Source: Ceratopteris richardii (lineage: Eukaryota; Streptophyta; Polypodiopsida; Polypodiales; Pteridaceae). From it: a DNA stretch of 64,000 nt. The position numbers and the translations under genes were made by a program. Positions 1 to 11,400 of this stretch are shown one piece after another. The DNA is taken from the NCBI GenBank assembly GCA_020310875.1, contig MU260076.1:186001-250000 (forward strand). The letters run 5' to 3'. The notes under the pieces are model-generated. The model searched no databases, had not been told where the DNA came from, and saw only the letters and a program-made list of their open reading frames with translations. Every line of letters starts with the position of its first letter. Position 1 is the first letter of the stretch.

Positions 1-1091
1 TGCATTTTCTCAGCTATGGATGAGCAGAGTAAATGGATTCAACAGAATCTCTTTCAAAGGGAAAGGGAAAGTGGAATAGGTTCCACTGCTAAAGCTCTTT
101 TCCTTAGAAGAGATTGAATAGAGAGAGAGGAAGAGAGTTTCACTTTCCAACTTTTAGGTTGTCTGATAGAAGTGGCACTCTTCTATCAAAGATAAGAGGG
201 AGATTAGTTAATAATGATGGTTAGATTGAGTCTCACATGGAGACTCTAGAGAGGAGAACTTATGTTACTCTAGTGATGGTCTTTGACTAGATGAGATATA
301 TCTAATCTATTAGGGTACCAAACTCTTAGTTGGTGTTACATCATGAGTATGATGAGTAAACATCAGTTAGGAGGATGAGTACTTAGGGATTATCTCAATC
401 TCAAAGGGAATGCTTTCTGCATTCATATGGCAAACTACAGGGAAGAGAAAATTTAGAGTTTGCACTAGTGCCAATAGATGCTCTTCCAATAGAACTTAGT
501 CCAATGGTAAAGGATGACAAACCACAGACTCTTGGTTGGCAAAATGTAGAGATTGCATGTTACTACCAAGAAACTCTGATATATGAGCTGGATGATGGAT
601 TTGCATAGTTCGCAATGTAGTTTAGATTAAACTATTACTTGTGATTACACTCAAGGTTAGGAAGACATGGAGTGTTATGAGGGCAATCTATCATTTAGTC
701 TTAGATGGGTTTGGAGTCACTTGTTATGGAACTTTGTTCTATATTTTATAGGATTCTATGGTTTATTATCTCCATTATGGTATGGTCAAGCTTATAAGTT
801 TGACACTTTGCACTTGCTTTTCATACTATTACTCCATAGAGGATACATCATATGGACTTAGGTCATTTTGGTGATGTTATATGTTATGGGTGTGATAATT
901 TGGAAGCTGAGCATACATGGGAGATAGTAGGCACCAGGAAGACAGTTTCCCACCTTTGAGATGATCTCATATGAGACTTCTCAAGGGGAAGGATATGGGG
1001 AAACAACACACAGAGATGACCATGTACATAGAGTACATAGGGTTTAGGGGAGTCCGAGCACTTTCTTCTACCATTATGGACATTTCATCTA
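1..1091 (+). other. Unassigned sequence, probably decayed gypsy internal region
   Basis: No conserved domain is recognisable on either strand. Short frames exist (for example 667-861 and 971-1255) but none resembles a known protein. The segment runs directly into a hairpin, a polypurine tract and a probable LTR start at 1092-1130, so it is most simply the decayed 3' internal part of a plus-strand Ty3/gypsy element. That assignment is inference from the downstream context only. Confidence 0.3.
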
Positions 1092-1129
1092 CATTTTCGA
1101 GGACGAAAATGTTTTCAAGGGGAAGGAAA
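1092..1129 (+). promoter_or_regulatory. Hairpin plus polypurine tract of a decayed gypsy element
   Basis: A perfect 7-bp inverted repeat (CATTTTC / GAAAATG) encloses the six-base loop GAGGAC at 1092-1111. The purine run AAGGGGAAGGAAA follows at about 1117-1129, and TG begins at 1130. Plant gypsy elements often carry such a structure just before the 3' LTR, where the purine tract primes plus-strand DNA synthesis. The same loop recurs at 18641-18660 in another element. Confidence 0.5.
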
Positions 1130-1540
1130 TGCCATATGATATTCATTGGGTGTGGATCACCTTTTGGAGAAGGATGCCACATGGCATCACATGGGTATTT
1201 TATACCACTTGGTAGAAGAGACATGAGGAGGTCTCATATATATGAGTGTCTCTAAGTGAGAATAGTATCTCTTATGATGAAAATAATATATGCAGAAGCT
1301 CGACGGTAGGGTGGAAGAAAAGAAAACGTATCTCTATGTGTGCCAATGCTTCAAGAGTTCTCACACAAACGTGGAGCTGGAGTCGAAGGCGAGTTACAAA
1401 ATTAGACTAACCTAATAGCACAAGAGAGGGCTATATATAGAGGCAATTGATCGGGAGGAGAGTTGTCTCTCTACCATTTTGTGGTCATTATTGTAGATTC
1501 CTTTCTTAGTGATGTCTGCCCTAGCTATGACTTTACAGGA
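1130..1540 (+). repeat. Probable 3' LTR of a decayed gypsy element (right end uncertain)
   Basis: The segment starts with TG directly after the polypurine tract and contains a TATA-like stretch (GGCTATATATAGAGG at about 1429-1443), as expected for an LTR promoter. No second copy is present in the window, so the right boundary is a guess. Confidence 0.3.
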
Positions 1541-1870
1541 ATCTCTCAACTACTTAAGTCTAGCAACCGGTCATGCTTTCTGGATTTTTACCAAAATCCC
1601 TTTAAAGATAGTCAAACATTATGTTTTACCTTCTGTAGACTTAATTACCGTTGGCACAGTTGCATACTACATTTTTGGAATTATAGTTGGTTTTCATTTG
1701 AAAACCTGACCAACTAAGAATGGATATTCTATAAATTGGTTTTCAAGTTCCCAAAGAAAAGCACAAGATCATGAAGCGATCATGTGAAGGGATCAAAACT
1801 TAGAATATCAAGTTAGAGGTAAAGAGTTGAAGTGAAAAGGTACTCTATCAAGATATGTTTAGACTTTAGG
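1541..1870. other. Unassigned sequence with one short membrane-like frame
   Basis: A 66-codon frame at 1509-1709 (plus) ends in a hydrophobic stretch and would give a small single-pass membrane peptide. It resembles nothing I recognise, and no promoter, intron or homologous copy supports it. The rest of the interval shows no coding or structural signal. Confidence 0.3.
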
Positions 1871-2219
1871 ATATGTATCATCCACATATTAATGTGAATA
1901 TAAAAACAGGGTGGTATGGGACAACAGATTGAAGTATCTCGATTGTGATGCACCACACTGCGCTCTCCTTCTTGAGAGCTCCACGATGATATCCTCGGAG
2001 TAGAAAACCGAGCTCCAAGGACCGCACACGATACTTTGCATAGAGGTATAGAATACTTAGAAGAACACAATACAAAGGGAACATGAACACAGACTTCTTA
2101 GGTGTTATAAATACGGTGGAACATATAGTCTATGGCTTACTAGACCACTATATGTTTTATTAAAGATTATATAGAAAGAAGTGTCTGGTGGCCCTTTGGC
2201 TTGCCACATGACACTAACA
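1870..2219 (-). repeat. 3' LTR of copia A1 (left end uncertain)
   Basis: Read on the minus strand the LTR begins TGTTAGTGTCATGTGG at 2219, immediately after the purine tract. A TATA-like TATTTATAA lies near 2106-2114. The far boundary cannot be fixed because the 5' LTR was not found. Confidence 0.55.
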
Positions 2220-2236
2220 ATAACAATCTCCCACTA
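2220..2236 (-). other. Polypurine tract of copia A1
   Basis: The minus strand reads AGTGGGAGATTGTTATT just before the LTR start, the standard copia plus-strand primer site. Confidence 0.65.
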
Positions 2237-2374
2237 AAGGCCAATATGGCCAAAGTAACTATGGGAGAAAAATAAAGAATGATATAGAATACCTGAGTGT
2301 AAGTATAAAAACTATACCTCCCACCTGATGGGCATGTTACACAATATACAAGTGACTATGTAAGATCATGAATG

Positions 2375-3940
2375 AAGTAACCCCCATCAAGTGACAACAA
2401 TGTCGAAAGCTATCCTGTGGTAGAGCTTTAGTCAAAGCATCTACAACATTATCTCCAGTGTGAACCTTCTCAAGAATAATGCGCTCAATGGCTTAGCAAT
2501 CTCTAATGAAGTGATACCTCATCTCAATGTGTTTGTTCTTTGCATGATAGACCAGATTCTTATCAAAAGCAATGGCACTCTGACTATCCCTAAGCAAATG
2601 AGGTACAGCTGAGGTAAACCCATATCACAAGATGGACGAGAAAGCCACAATGCTTCTTTACATGCCTCACTTGTTGCAACATACTCTCCTTCTGTGGTGG
2701 AAACAACTATACGTTCTTGAAAAGGAGATCTCCAAGATATAGCACCTCCACCAAAATCAGAAATGTACCCTGTTGTAGACTTACGATTGTCTACACAACC
2801 AGCATACTCAGAATCCTTGTAACCAAGAATGGATGCTTTCCTTCTAGCTACGCATAGACACTTGTCTTTAGTGCCACTCACATATCTCAAAATCATCTTG
2901 ACCGATTCCCAATGTTTCTTGCTAGGATTAGACATATATCTGCTCATAACTACCACTGCAAATGTGATGTTTGTTCTCGTAAATACCATAGCATACATGA
3001 GACTACCAATGGGAGACTGGTAGGGAATTTTGGTCATGAATTCCTTTTCCTCATCTAATTTGGGGCAATCATCCTTGCTCAATTCCACATATGTGGGTAA
3101 AGGTGTACTCAATGCCTTTCCACCCTGCATATTGAACCTATGAAGTACTTTGGCTATGTACTCACTTTGAGACAAGTATATGCATCTTTTACTCCTATCA
3201 TGAGTAATGTGCATGCCAAGAATATGTTTGGCATCCCCCAAATCCTTCATATCAAATTTCTGACTCAACTTCTTTTTGAGAATTTCCAAGTCATAAGAGG
3301 ACTTCCTAGAAATCAACATATCATCGACATAAAGTATCAAACATATCAAGCTGCCATCTAAGCATCTCATTGTGTAGAGACAATGATCCTCATTTCTTTG
3401 AGAATAGCCTCGTGACTTCATAAAGGCATCAAACTTCTGGTACCATTTTCTAGGGGACTATTTAGGTACATGCAAGCTCTTCTTGAGCTTAAACACTCGA
3501 ATTTCCTTACTCGGAACTACACAACCCTTTGGTTGTTCCATGTGGATCTCATGTGTAAGATCTCCATGCAAGAAAGCATTTTCCACATCTATTTTGGCTA
3601 GTTCTAAGTCCATTTTAACGAATCCAAGCAACATGCAAAGGGTAGTCATCTTGACCACTAGAGAGAAGATTTCCTCCAAATCAACACCATGTTGTTGCTT
3701 AAAAGCCTTTGCAACAAGTCGTGCTTCATACTTTCGAGAAGCACTATCTGATGTGAATTTCAACTTACATACCCATTTACATGGTAAAGCTTTTGTGCCC
3801 TTTGGAAAAGGTGCTAAATCCCAAGTACCATTCTTGTGAATAGAATCCAACTCACTCTTCATGGCATGCTCACACTTGACATGATCCTCTATTTGCATAG
3901 CCTCTTTGTAGCAAGAAGACTCACTGGCATCTATTAGCAT
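2375..3940 (-). pseudogene. Copia A1 reverse transcriptase - RNase H remnant
   Basis: The N-terminal RT piece (3458-3940) has the HKNGTWDL start and the NAFLHGDL block. A TAG at 3458-3460 interrupts the same frame, which resumes at 3421 with the catalytic YVDDML motif, the GSLMYAM block and the RNase H start (GYKDSEYAG, then TTEGEYVA). A frameshift near 2640 moves the RNase H end (DSQSAIAF, KNKHIEMRYH, ADALTKAL-like) into another frame that runs to about 2375. Key residues remain, but the protein cannot be made in one piece. In a live element it would copy genomic RNA into DNA inside virus-like particles. Confidence 0.85.
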
Positions 3941-4029
3941 AACAAAATCTAAACTTGGAACATATCTATCAGGTGGGTGTAGAGCATCTCAATGGTTGCT
4001 AAATAGGAACATTTGTAGACTAATCTAAT

Positions 4030-5495
4030 CGAACATTCTCTTGAGCGTCCCTATGTGCAACATTTTTATGCATGCTAACTAGAGGACTAGTATCCTCCAA
4101 CACCACTCTTCTCACTTCAACCTCCTTAATGGTTTGTTTATGCATCTTAGACTCATTGAAAATGACATCACTACTTCTGAGCACTGAACGTGTTTCAGGA
4201 TCCCATAAGCAATATCCAAATTGTCCTTCTCAACCAAATCCAAGTAAAATGCATCTCTTGACTTATGTTCCAACTTTTGTCTAAGATTCTTGGGTATATT
4301 AATATATGCTTCACACCCAAAAACTTGAAGGCGATCATAATATGGTGGCTTCCTTGTCCATAACTCTTGTGCCACTCTCAGATCTTTGGTAGTACTAGGT
4401 GAAAATTTAATCACATGAATTGCACTCAATAGTGCTTCTGTCCAAAAGCCTTGTGAAAGGTTTGCATGATGTAGCATAGAGAATACTCTATCTTGAATAG
4501 TTATATTCATCCTTTCAGCTATGCCATTCTATACTGGAATATAAGGAGCTGTAAACTCTCAATGAATTCCTCTAGACTAGCATAAACGGCTGAATTCATG
4601 TGAGGTATAATCACCCCCATTACCTCAAAGTAAAGTTTTGAGCTTAGTTCCTTTTTCAGTCTCAACCAAAGCAAGCCATTTTTTTAAAGAAGGGAATACC
4701 TCATCCTTCGATTTGATAGGATATACCCAATCTTTTCTAGTAGCATCATCTATGAAAGTGAAAAACTAAAGCAAACCATCTAATGACCTTGTGGGCATAG
4801 GACCACATACATCTGTATGAACGAGATCTAAAGGCTGAATTGAAGAGTTAATGTGCGTTCTATGCACATTTCTTGTTTGCTTTCCATATTGACATTGGTC
4901 ACAAAATTAAAAAATCTGAGAAAGATAGCAAAGGTAAGTAGCCAGAATGGGAAATATTTTCCATCCAACTACACGATATATGGCCCAAACGACCATGCCA
5001 AATACAAGCCATAGCTTGTTTAGTAACAGCTAACAAGTGTTCTTTCAGTGATATAAATAAAGGATAAAGTGAGAAAACTTTGCTTCCTTTTGCAATAAGC
5101 TTATTGCCCTTTGATATGCGAAAGGACTGAACATAGAAGACTAGCTTGTAACCAAGGTCATCAAGTTGACCAAGTGACATCAAACTACATGATAACTGAG
5201 GCACATGGTGTAAATTATGCATAGTAACTTTAGAACCATCAATGAACTGCACAACCACATCTCCAATCCCCACAATGTCACATTGGTAAGAGTCACCAAG
5301 TCTCACGATACCAAGAGACTTTGCTACATAATTAGAGAGCCATTCTCTGTGTGGTGTCACATGGATAGAAGCACCAGAATCTAGCAGCCATGTGTGGGAA
5401 AGAGAATCAGACATAAGATCCTCAAATGGCACAACATTATCAAGTGTCAACACATTAGCATAATCAGAAATAGCACTAATTTCTTCAATCTTCAT
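4030..5495 (-). pseudogene. Copia A1 protease - integrase remnant
   Basis: The frame 4899-5495 carries the aspartic protease motif WLLDSGAS followed by the integrase zinc-domain text (WHGRLGHIS). The integrase core between 4511 and 4898 is broken by several stops but still shows SHEF, TAPY and GIAERMN-like blocks. The C-terminal integrase continues at 4112-4510 (NITIQDRVFSML, GCEAYINIPK). At least two frame changes separate these pieces, so it is non-functional. Confidence 0.8.
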
Positions 5496-5516
5496 ACTCG
5501 AAGTAGATGGTGTAGG

Positions 5517-6456
5517 TCATTTTTTACCATGCCCATCAACATTCTGTCCTTTACCTTTAACATTCTTTTCTGCATAACAATCCTTCTTCATGTTTCCTTT
5601 CTTATGGAAATAATGGCATTCGATATCCCTCTTCCTTGATTTACTTCTACTCTTATGCCATTGACCATTCTTTTCCTTGTTCTTGCTCCTACCATGTTGC
5701 TGATTCTTTCCTTGGTAAGAATCATGAACATTATATGCATCTCCTCTATGAGTGCTAACCATAGATTTTCTACAAATCTCCTCAGTCAAGAGTGCTCCAC
5801 ATATGTCATCATAGACCAGCTTACCACCAAGTGCACTATTGCTAATAGCTATGCAAAACATATCCCATGATGATGGCAAGATGCATAACAACAAGACTGC
5901 TTTCATTTCATTATCCATATCCATTTTCTGACCTGGAACTGGGAAAATATAGCATCAAAATCATTTAGATGAGCAACAAAACTATTTGTATCCATGCAAA
6001 GGTCATATAACTTTCTCATTAGATACACTTTATTTGATGCCATCTCTTTTTCATATGTATTGCATAACTTCTTCCAAAGCTCCTCTACAATTTCACAATC
6101 TAATACTATAAAGTAAACATTATCTGCGAGGTGCAATAGAATGGTAGACCTATCCATTTCATCTTACTCATCCCAATCATCTTCATCCATGTCAACAGGG
6201 TTGTTTGAGATTCCATTTACTGGCTTCCATTGCCTCCTTGGAATCATCACTATTCTTTAATCTGGTTCTTCTATAGAGCAAAGTTTGTGCCATCAAAATT
6301 TTTGGATCTCAAAATGGTCTTTGCCCTGCAAGTTATAGCTCCTCCTCGGAACACTTGCACTAGACCCTGATCCACCAGAACTTCGTGAGACCTTTGATGC
6401 CATGATGGTAGATAATAGAATAGAATGATAATAGATCTAGAAGAGTCCATACACAT
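5517..6456 (-). pseudogene. Copia A1 gag remnant
   Basis: Three overlapping or broken frames (6271-6456, 5903-6157, 5517-5924) together give a copia-type Gag. They comprise an N-terminal start MASKVSRSSGG encoded near 6400, a central helical domain (ELWKKLCNTYE), and a zinc knuckle reading CHYFHKKGNMKKDC, which keeps CX2CX4HX4C spacing. Frameshifts lie near 5910 and 6160-6270. The same protein is recognisable in A3 at 20668-21271. Confidence 0.8.
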
Positions 6457-6600
6457 CTAAGGCTCAAAGAAGGATGACCAAGTGTGAGATTCTAGGAGAT
6501 AAGTCAGCAATATTCCCAGAAAAATGAATTAATGAATAGTAATGACTAACAAGAAGGATTATGTGAGAATAAATGTGCTCACACCAATAAGTGTATCAAG

Positions 6601-7474
6601 GAGTAAATGGACCACTATAAAGTTGACAAAACGAGCAAATCTAGAAAACATTTGCGATAGTATCCTCTGCAAAATGATCATATGACTAGTGTCAAAATCT
6701 CATAAAAGTGCAAGTACTAACATGTTTACTACATAGTGAATCTCTGACTCCACTACATATAATCAGTTACCTGAAAGAAGACAACTAGGCTTATCAAGCA
6801 CCTATGAACAACTATCATACATCTCCTATGGAGAGGCTCGGTAAGTCTTCCACTTGCATCGCCCAAGTGACCCCAACATCTAGAAGTCTCCCAATTAAGA
6901 AAACCTCACCATGACCCTCTTTATCAAACATAAAAGGCTTTATGCAAAAAAACATAACCACTATATCAATGATTACATGGACAAACATAAGCGGTATCCA
7001 CAGTAGCATACATAGTGCATATGTCCTCAATATATGAAGTAAAATGACACTGAAAGGCTAAATGCATAGCCCAAAAACTAGCCAACAACACCTCCAAGTG
7101 TGTATCAACTCTGTTGCTTAGCTTCATAAGCCTACATAAATTTGTAGTGGTTGCTCTCACCACAACTAAAAAACCTTTTGAGAAACCTGTAATTTTAAGA
7201 GTGTGGCTGAAAACATGGCCCCAAAGGTCAATACTTATTTTTCGAGAAGTACAAAGAACACTCTTCTTGGTGTTCTTGAAACTGTGTGAAGAGACGTATG
7301 CACGAAAGTACTCCACAATGACTCCAAAAATCACCCCAAAAATATGCTCTTTAAGAAAAGAATGAAGATTTGAGGGACCAAAACACGTTCAAGGTGATGT
7401 TCACCTTAGTCTTTCCCTTTCTTCAAACATGACACGAGTGTAGCTTAGTGGCAAGAGATTGCCACAGTTAAGCG
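6601..7474. other. Unassigned sequence between copia A1 and copia H
   Basis: No retrotransposon domain is recognisable on either strand. The longest frames (6966-7334 minus, 122 codons; 7114-7365 plus, 83 codons) overlap on opposite strands and match no family I know. The segment may hold the lost 5' LTR of A1 or an older insertion. Confidence 0.35.
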
Positions 7475-8614
7475 ATCACTATTTAGAAAAGCAGTCTTAA
7501 TGTCAAGTTGATATATATGCCAACCAAAATGTGCTGCTAGAGCAAGTATTGACCTAATAACAGTCATCCTAGATGTAGGAGCGAATGTCTCATCATAATC
7601 AATACCTTTTTGTTGTGCATATCCTTTGACAACTAACCTAGCCTTGTATCTATCAATAGCACCATCTGCTTTCCTTTTGATTTTGAAGATCCATTTTACA
7701 CCTATAGCCTTTTTCCCTCTAGGTACTCACATAGCTGCCAAGTTTGATTTTATTAATAGAATCAATCTCTTCTTGCATACCTTTTCTCCAAATAGGAATG
7801 TTAGGTGCATCTTTAACACATGCAGGTTCATCTTCAATTGCCGTAAAAGCTAAAATATCATGAATCTCAAAGTCTTCAGCAAAACTTACATGATCTTTTT
7901 GTTGTTGTTGTCTAGTCTGACTTCTTGTTATTACATGATCTTGTTGTTCTTGTCTAGTCTGACTCCTTGTTCTTCCTGTAAAAGTCTTTATACCACTATC
8001 TTTGCAAGTCTGATATAACCACATAGGTGTATCCTTAAATAGTGGTGAAACTCTTTTTGAACTTTTAGCTTCCACAGGTTCTAGAACTTGTCCTTCTGAG
8101 GTACTAGGACTTTCATGAACTTTAACTTCTTCCATTTCTGTAACCAAAGTCTCATGTGGAACTAACCCTGTAGAAGGTTGTGAAATTCCTCTTTCTTCAA
8201 CTCTTTCTTGAATCCTAGGATTTTAACTCCCTCTTGATATGGCTGAACATGTACATCCACAATCTTTCTAAAAAATCCATAGTCATTTTCACTAATGAAC
8301 TCTGGAATTTTTGCTTTCTTATCATAAACCTTATTTTCAGCAATATAAGCATTACATGAAAGAATAACTTCACCTATCTGTGGAACATAAAACCTGTATC
8401 TTTTACCCTCAACAGGATATCCAATGAAAACAGCTTTCTTTGCCCTTACATCTAGTTTTCCTCGGTCCTTTTTCTCAACATGTACATAAGAAAGTGATCC
8501 AAACACTCTCATGTGACTCACATTAGGTTTTCTACCATAATAAGCTTCATACGGTGTGACTACCTTTAAAGCCTTTGAAGATGACCTGTTTAAAATGTGA
8601 TTAGTTGTATGTAC
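7475..8614 (-). pseudogene. Copia H integrase C-terminus to RT N-terminus fragment
   Basis: On the minus strand from 8614 the frame reads the copia integrase block KALKVVTPYEAYYGRKPNV, then the frame 8162-8521 (FIGYPVEGKRYRFYVP) and, after a frame change, 7719-8147 (linker with repeated TRSQTRQ, then MQEEIDSINK). The RT N-terminus (RYKARLVVKGYAQ, DETFAP, TAFLN) follows and the fragment stops abruptly near 7475, right after the AFLN block. D3 begins at 8615, so this is the left half of an element split by D3. The partner half is probably the gag at 14713-15780. Confidence 0.75.
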
Positions 8615-9642
8615 TGATGGAGACGGTTAATCTCCAAAAGAAAACTCTTGAAGTTAGAGCACCTCTATATCAAGATTAACTCAAAACCTTCACCAATTTG
8701 GAGGATTAATGATCAATTATAAAGATTTTGGATAAACTATGAAGAAAATGATTCTATAGAAAGTCTTCTGCCCATATCTCTCTCATTATCTTATCAAATG
8801 TGTAAAGTTTTTTATAAAACTTTGCACAAGGTGTCATCTATAGTTTGCCCACCTTCTCCAAGTTAAATCATTTCAAAAGCCTCAGTAGATCTTGAGGAAT
8901 GAACTTAACAAGTCACCTATGTCTAAAATTGTTCTTCTGAGAAGTCGATTCAGACACCTGACTTCTAACACTTGGTTCTCTCAATCTAGAACCCATTTAT
9001 GCAAATGCTTTTAGCCATAGATAGCTTACCTTCCAACTTAAAGATTGAGTGCTTGGTTGCTCAAAACGTTACACTTTGTGGAAGGAGAACTCACCAAAAC
9101 ATTAACATCAAATTTTGCCCCTGTTTCAGAAAACAGTGAACACTTCTTCACATATGAATGCTCCTACTCATAATTATCGCAGCCTGTTTACAATTAGACT
9201 CTCAAACTTTAACCATAGACTCATTAACTATGGAATTAGATGTTTAGAAAAGGTTTCTTGAAATGATCAAGCATAGAAAGAGAATACACAGAAACATCGG
9301 GCGTAATTTTTCTTCACTACTAGAGAACTTTTACATCTGGATGAGAGAACTAATCTTCACACTTCTCAAGAGTCTAATCACTTCTAATTCTTCTGAATTC
9401 TTGTATTCTACACTCTCTCATATTTTCCCCGACATTTTTCCTTGTATATATAGGCAAATATTTACAAACTCTTGACTATACAAAAGTATAAGTGAACTAT
9501 CTCTGAATTAATGTACATATGTGTACACATCTTCATCTTTTGGATATGCACTTTCTTTATGCTTCATAACTTGAACTTTTCTTCAGACTTTGACTTCCAA
9601 TCCTTCATTAAAACCTCAATTGTTGATTGCCTTGCACCAATA
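8615..9642 (-). repeat. 3' LTR of copia D3
   Basis: It aligns along its length with the exact 1021-bp LTRs of D2. The left terminus is TGATGGAG (LTR 3' end on the minus strand). The right terminus reads CCAATA instead of CCAACA, a substitution in the conserved TG start. Confidence 0.85.
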
Positions 9643-9660
9643 GCTCCCCCTCAATCATCA
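9643..9660 (-). other. Polypurine tract of copia D3
   Basis: The minus strand reads TTGAGGGGGAGC directly before the LTR start, identical to the purine tract of D2. Confidence 0.7.
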
Positions 9661-9689
9661 ATTGAGGTTTTCTCTATCTTCTTTATGCC

Positions 9690-11400
9690 TGCCGTGTCTT
9701 TGAACCTCTGTAGCTTTGGTCCATCCAAGCTTTTGGTTAGCATATCAACTATCTCATCTTTTGTTGAAGGATGTATTAATTCAATCTCTTTATCCATCAC
9801 CTTCTCCCTTAGAAAGTGATACTAAATCTCAATATGTTTAGTGCTAGCATGAAAAATAGGATTAGCAGCTAAATACAATGAACTCATGTTATCTCCATAT
9901 ATAGTGGGTGTACTCTGAATGATGTCAAAACTCTTCATAAGAGTCTTTAGCCATATCACTTCCTTTGCAGCTTCCACCATACCTTTGTACTCAACCTCTG
10001 TAGATGCTAAAGCAACTATGTGTTGCTTCTTTGAACACCAAGAAATTAACTTATCTCCCACATAACACAAGTATCCTTAAGTTGATCTCCTATCATCACG
10101 ATTACCTGCCCAATCTGTATCACTATAGATCTTGATGTTTGTATCTGATGTAAAACCATAATACAAACCTTCTTTGAGTGTACCCTTAATGTACCTCAAT
10201 ACTCTTTGCCCTGCAATCCAATGTTCTTTCCTAGGATAATGCATGAATTGAGACAATACTCCCACTGCATATGACAAGTCAGACCTAGTTAAAGTAGCAT
10301 AGATCAGACTACCAACCAAACTTTGATATAGCTTCATGTCCTTGAAATCTTCTCCTCCATATCTGCTCAATTTGTGATTCACCTCCATTGGAGTAGGTGT
10401 TACCCTGCAATCATTCATCTTAAACTTGATCAACAAGTTTTTCAAATACCTTTCTTGAGTTACATACACTCCATGTTGAGTGTATGAGATCTCTATGCCC
10501 AAAAAATATGACAAGTCTCCCAAATCAATGATTTTGAACTCTTTCTCCATTTGCTTCTTTAGACTTTGAATGCCTTTCTCATCTGTACCTGTAAGAATTA
10601 TATCATCAACATATATGCACATGTAAATGAACCCATCTTCACTTGCTTTAATAAGCAAGCTACTATCTGCTTTAGATACTTGAAACCCAAGTTCTTTTAA
10701 GAACTTCACAAGTCTATAATTCCATGCCCTTAGGGCCTGCTTCAAACCATACAAAGCTCTTTTGAGCTTCCACACATGATCTAGATACCTTTCATCTCTG
10801 AATCCTTGTGGTTGCTCCATGAAAACATCATCTGAAATATAACCATTTAGAAAAGCATTCTTCACATCTAATTGACATAATTTCCAACATTTACATGCAG
10901 CAATAGCTATGAGTGTCCTGATGGTTGTCATCTTTGCCACAGGACTATAGGTCTCATCATAATCTATACCATATGTCTGAGCAAAACCTTTCACAACAAG
11001 TATAGCTTTATACCTAGACACACTTCCATCTACATACCTCTTTGTCTTGTAGACCCATTTGCATCCAATGATCTTCTGACAATTTGGTTTAGGAACCAAA
11101 TTCCATGTCTAATTCTCCATCAATGCATCATATTCTTCCTGCATAGCTTTCTCCCAATTTTCCTTACCTTTTTCCTCTTCATATGTAGAAGGGTCTTCAT
11201 ATGCCTTTACCATATAAGCATAATCTTTGGTAGCCAAAAAAGAAGTGTCATAGCTATACCTTGTAGGTTGCCATTTGTGTCTTGTTGACCTTCTGAGTTC
11301 TCCACTCCTTGAGGTTTCTGGTTCATCACATTCTGGATCAAATCTTGGCACTTCTTCAACTTCAACCTATACTTCATTGTTCTCCTCTTCATCAAATATA
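9690..11400 (-). pseudogene. Copia D3 reverse transcriptase - RNase H remnant
   Basis: The frame 11109-11351 (EKAMQEEYDALMEN) stops at a TAG and resumes in phase at 11099 with NCQKIIGCKWVYKTKR. It continues through NAFLNGYI, the intact catalytic YVDDIILTGTD and the RNase H start (IYSDTDWAGN) to a stop near 10077. RNase H resumes in the same frame at 10070 (CYVGDKLISW, STEVEYKGM). Domain order and catalytic aspartates are kept, but at least two nonsense codons prevent expression. Its sequence is close to D2 and D1. Confidence 0.85.

Larger units (their letters stand above)
1870..6600 (-). mobile_element. Copia element A1, degenerate, minus strand
   Basis: Ty1/copia order gag - protease - integrase - reverse transcriptase - RNase H is readable from 6456 down to about 2375 on the minus strand, with several frameshifts and stops. 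A 3' LTR and purine tract lie at the left end (LTR start at 2219). No matching 5' LTR copy is evident on the right. The leader at about 6385-6600 closely matches the leader of A3 at 20485-20690. Two further copies (A2, A3) occur in this window, so A is a repetitive family. Confidence 0.85.
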
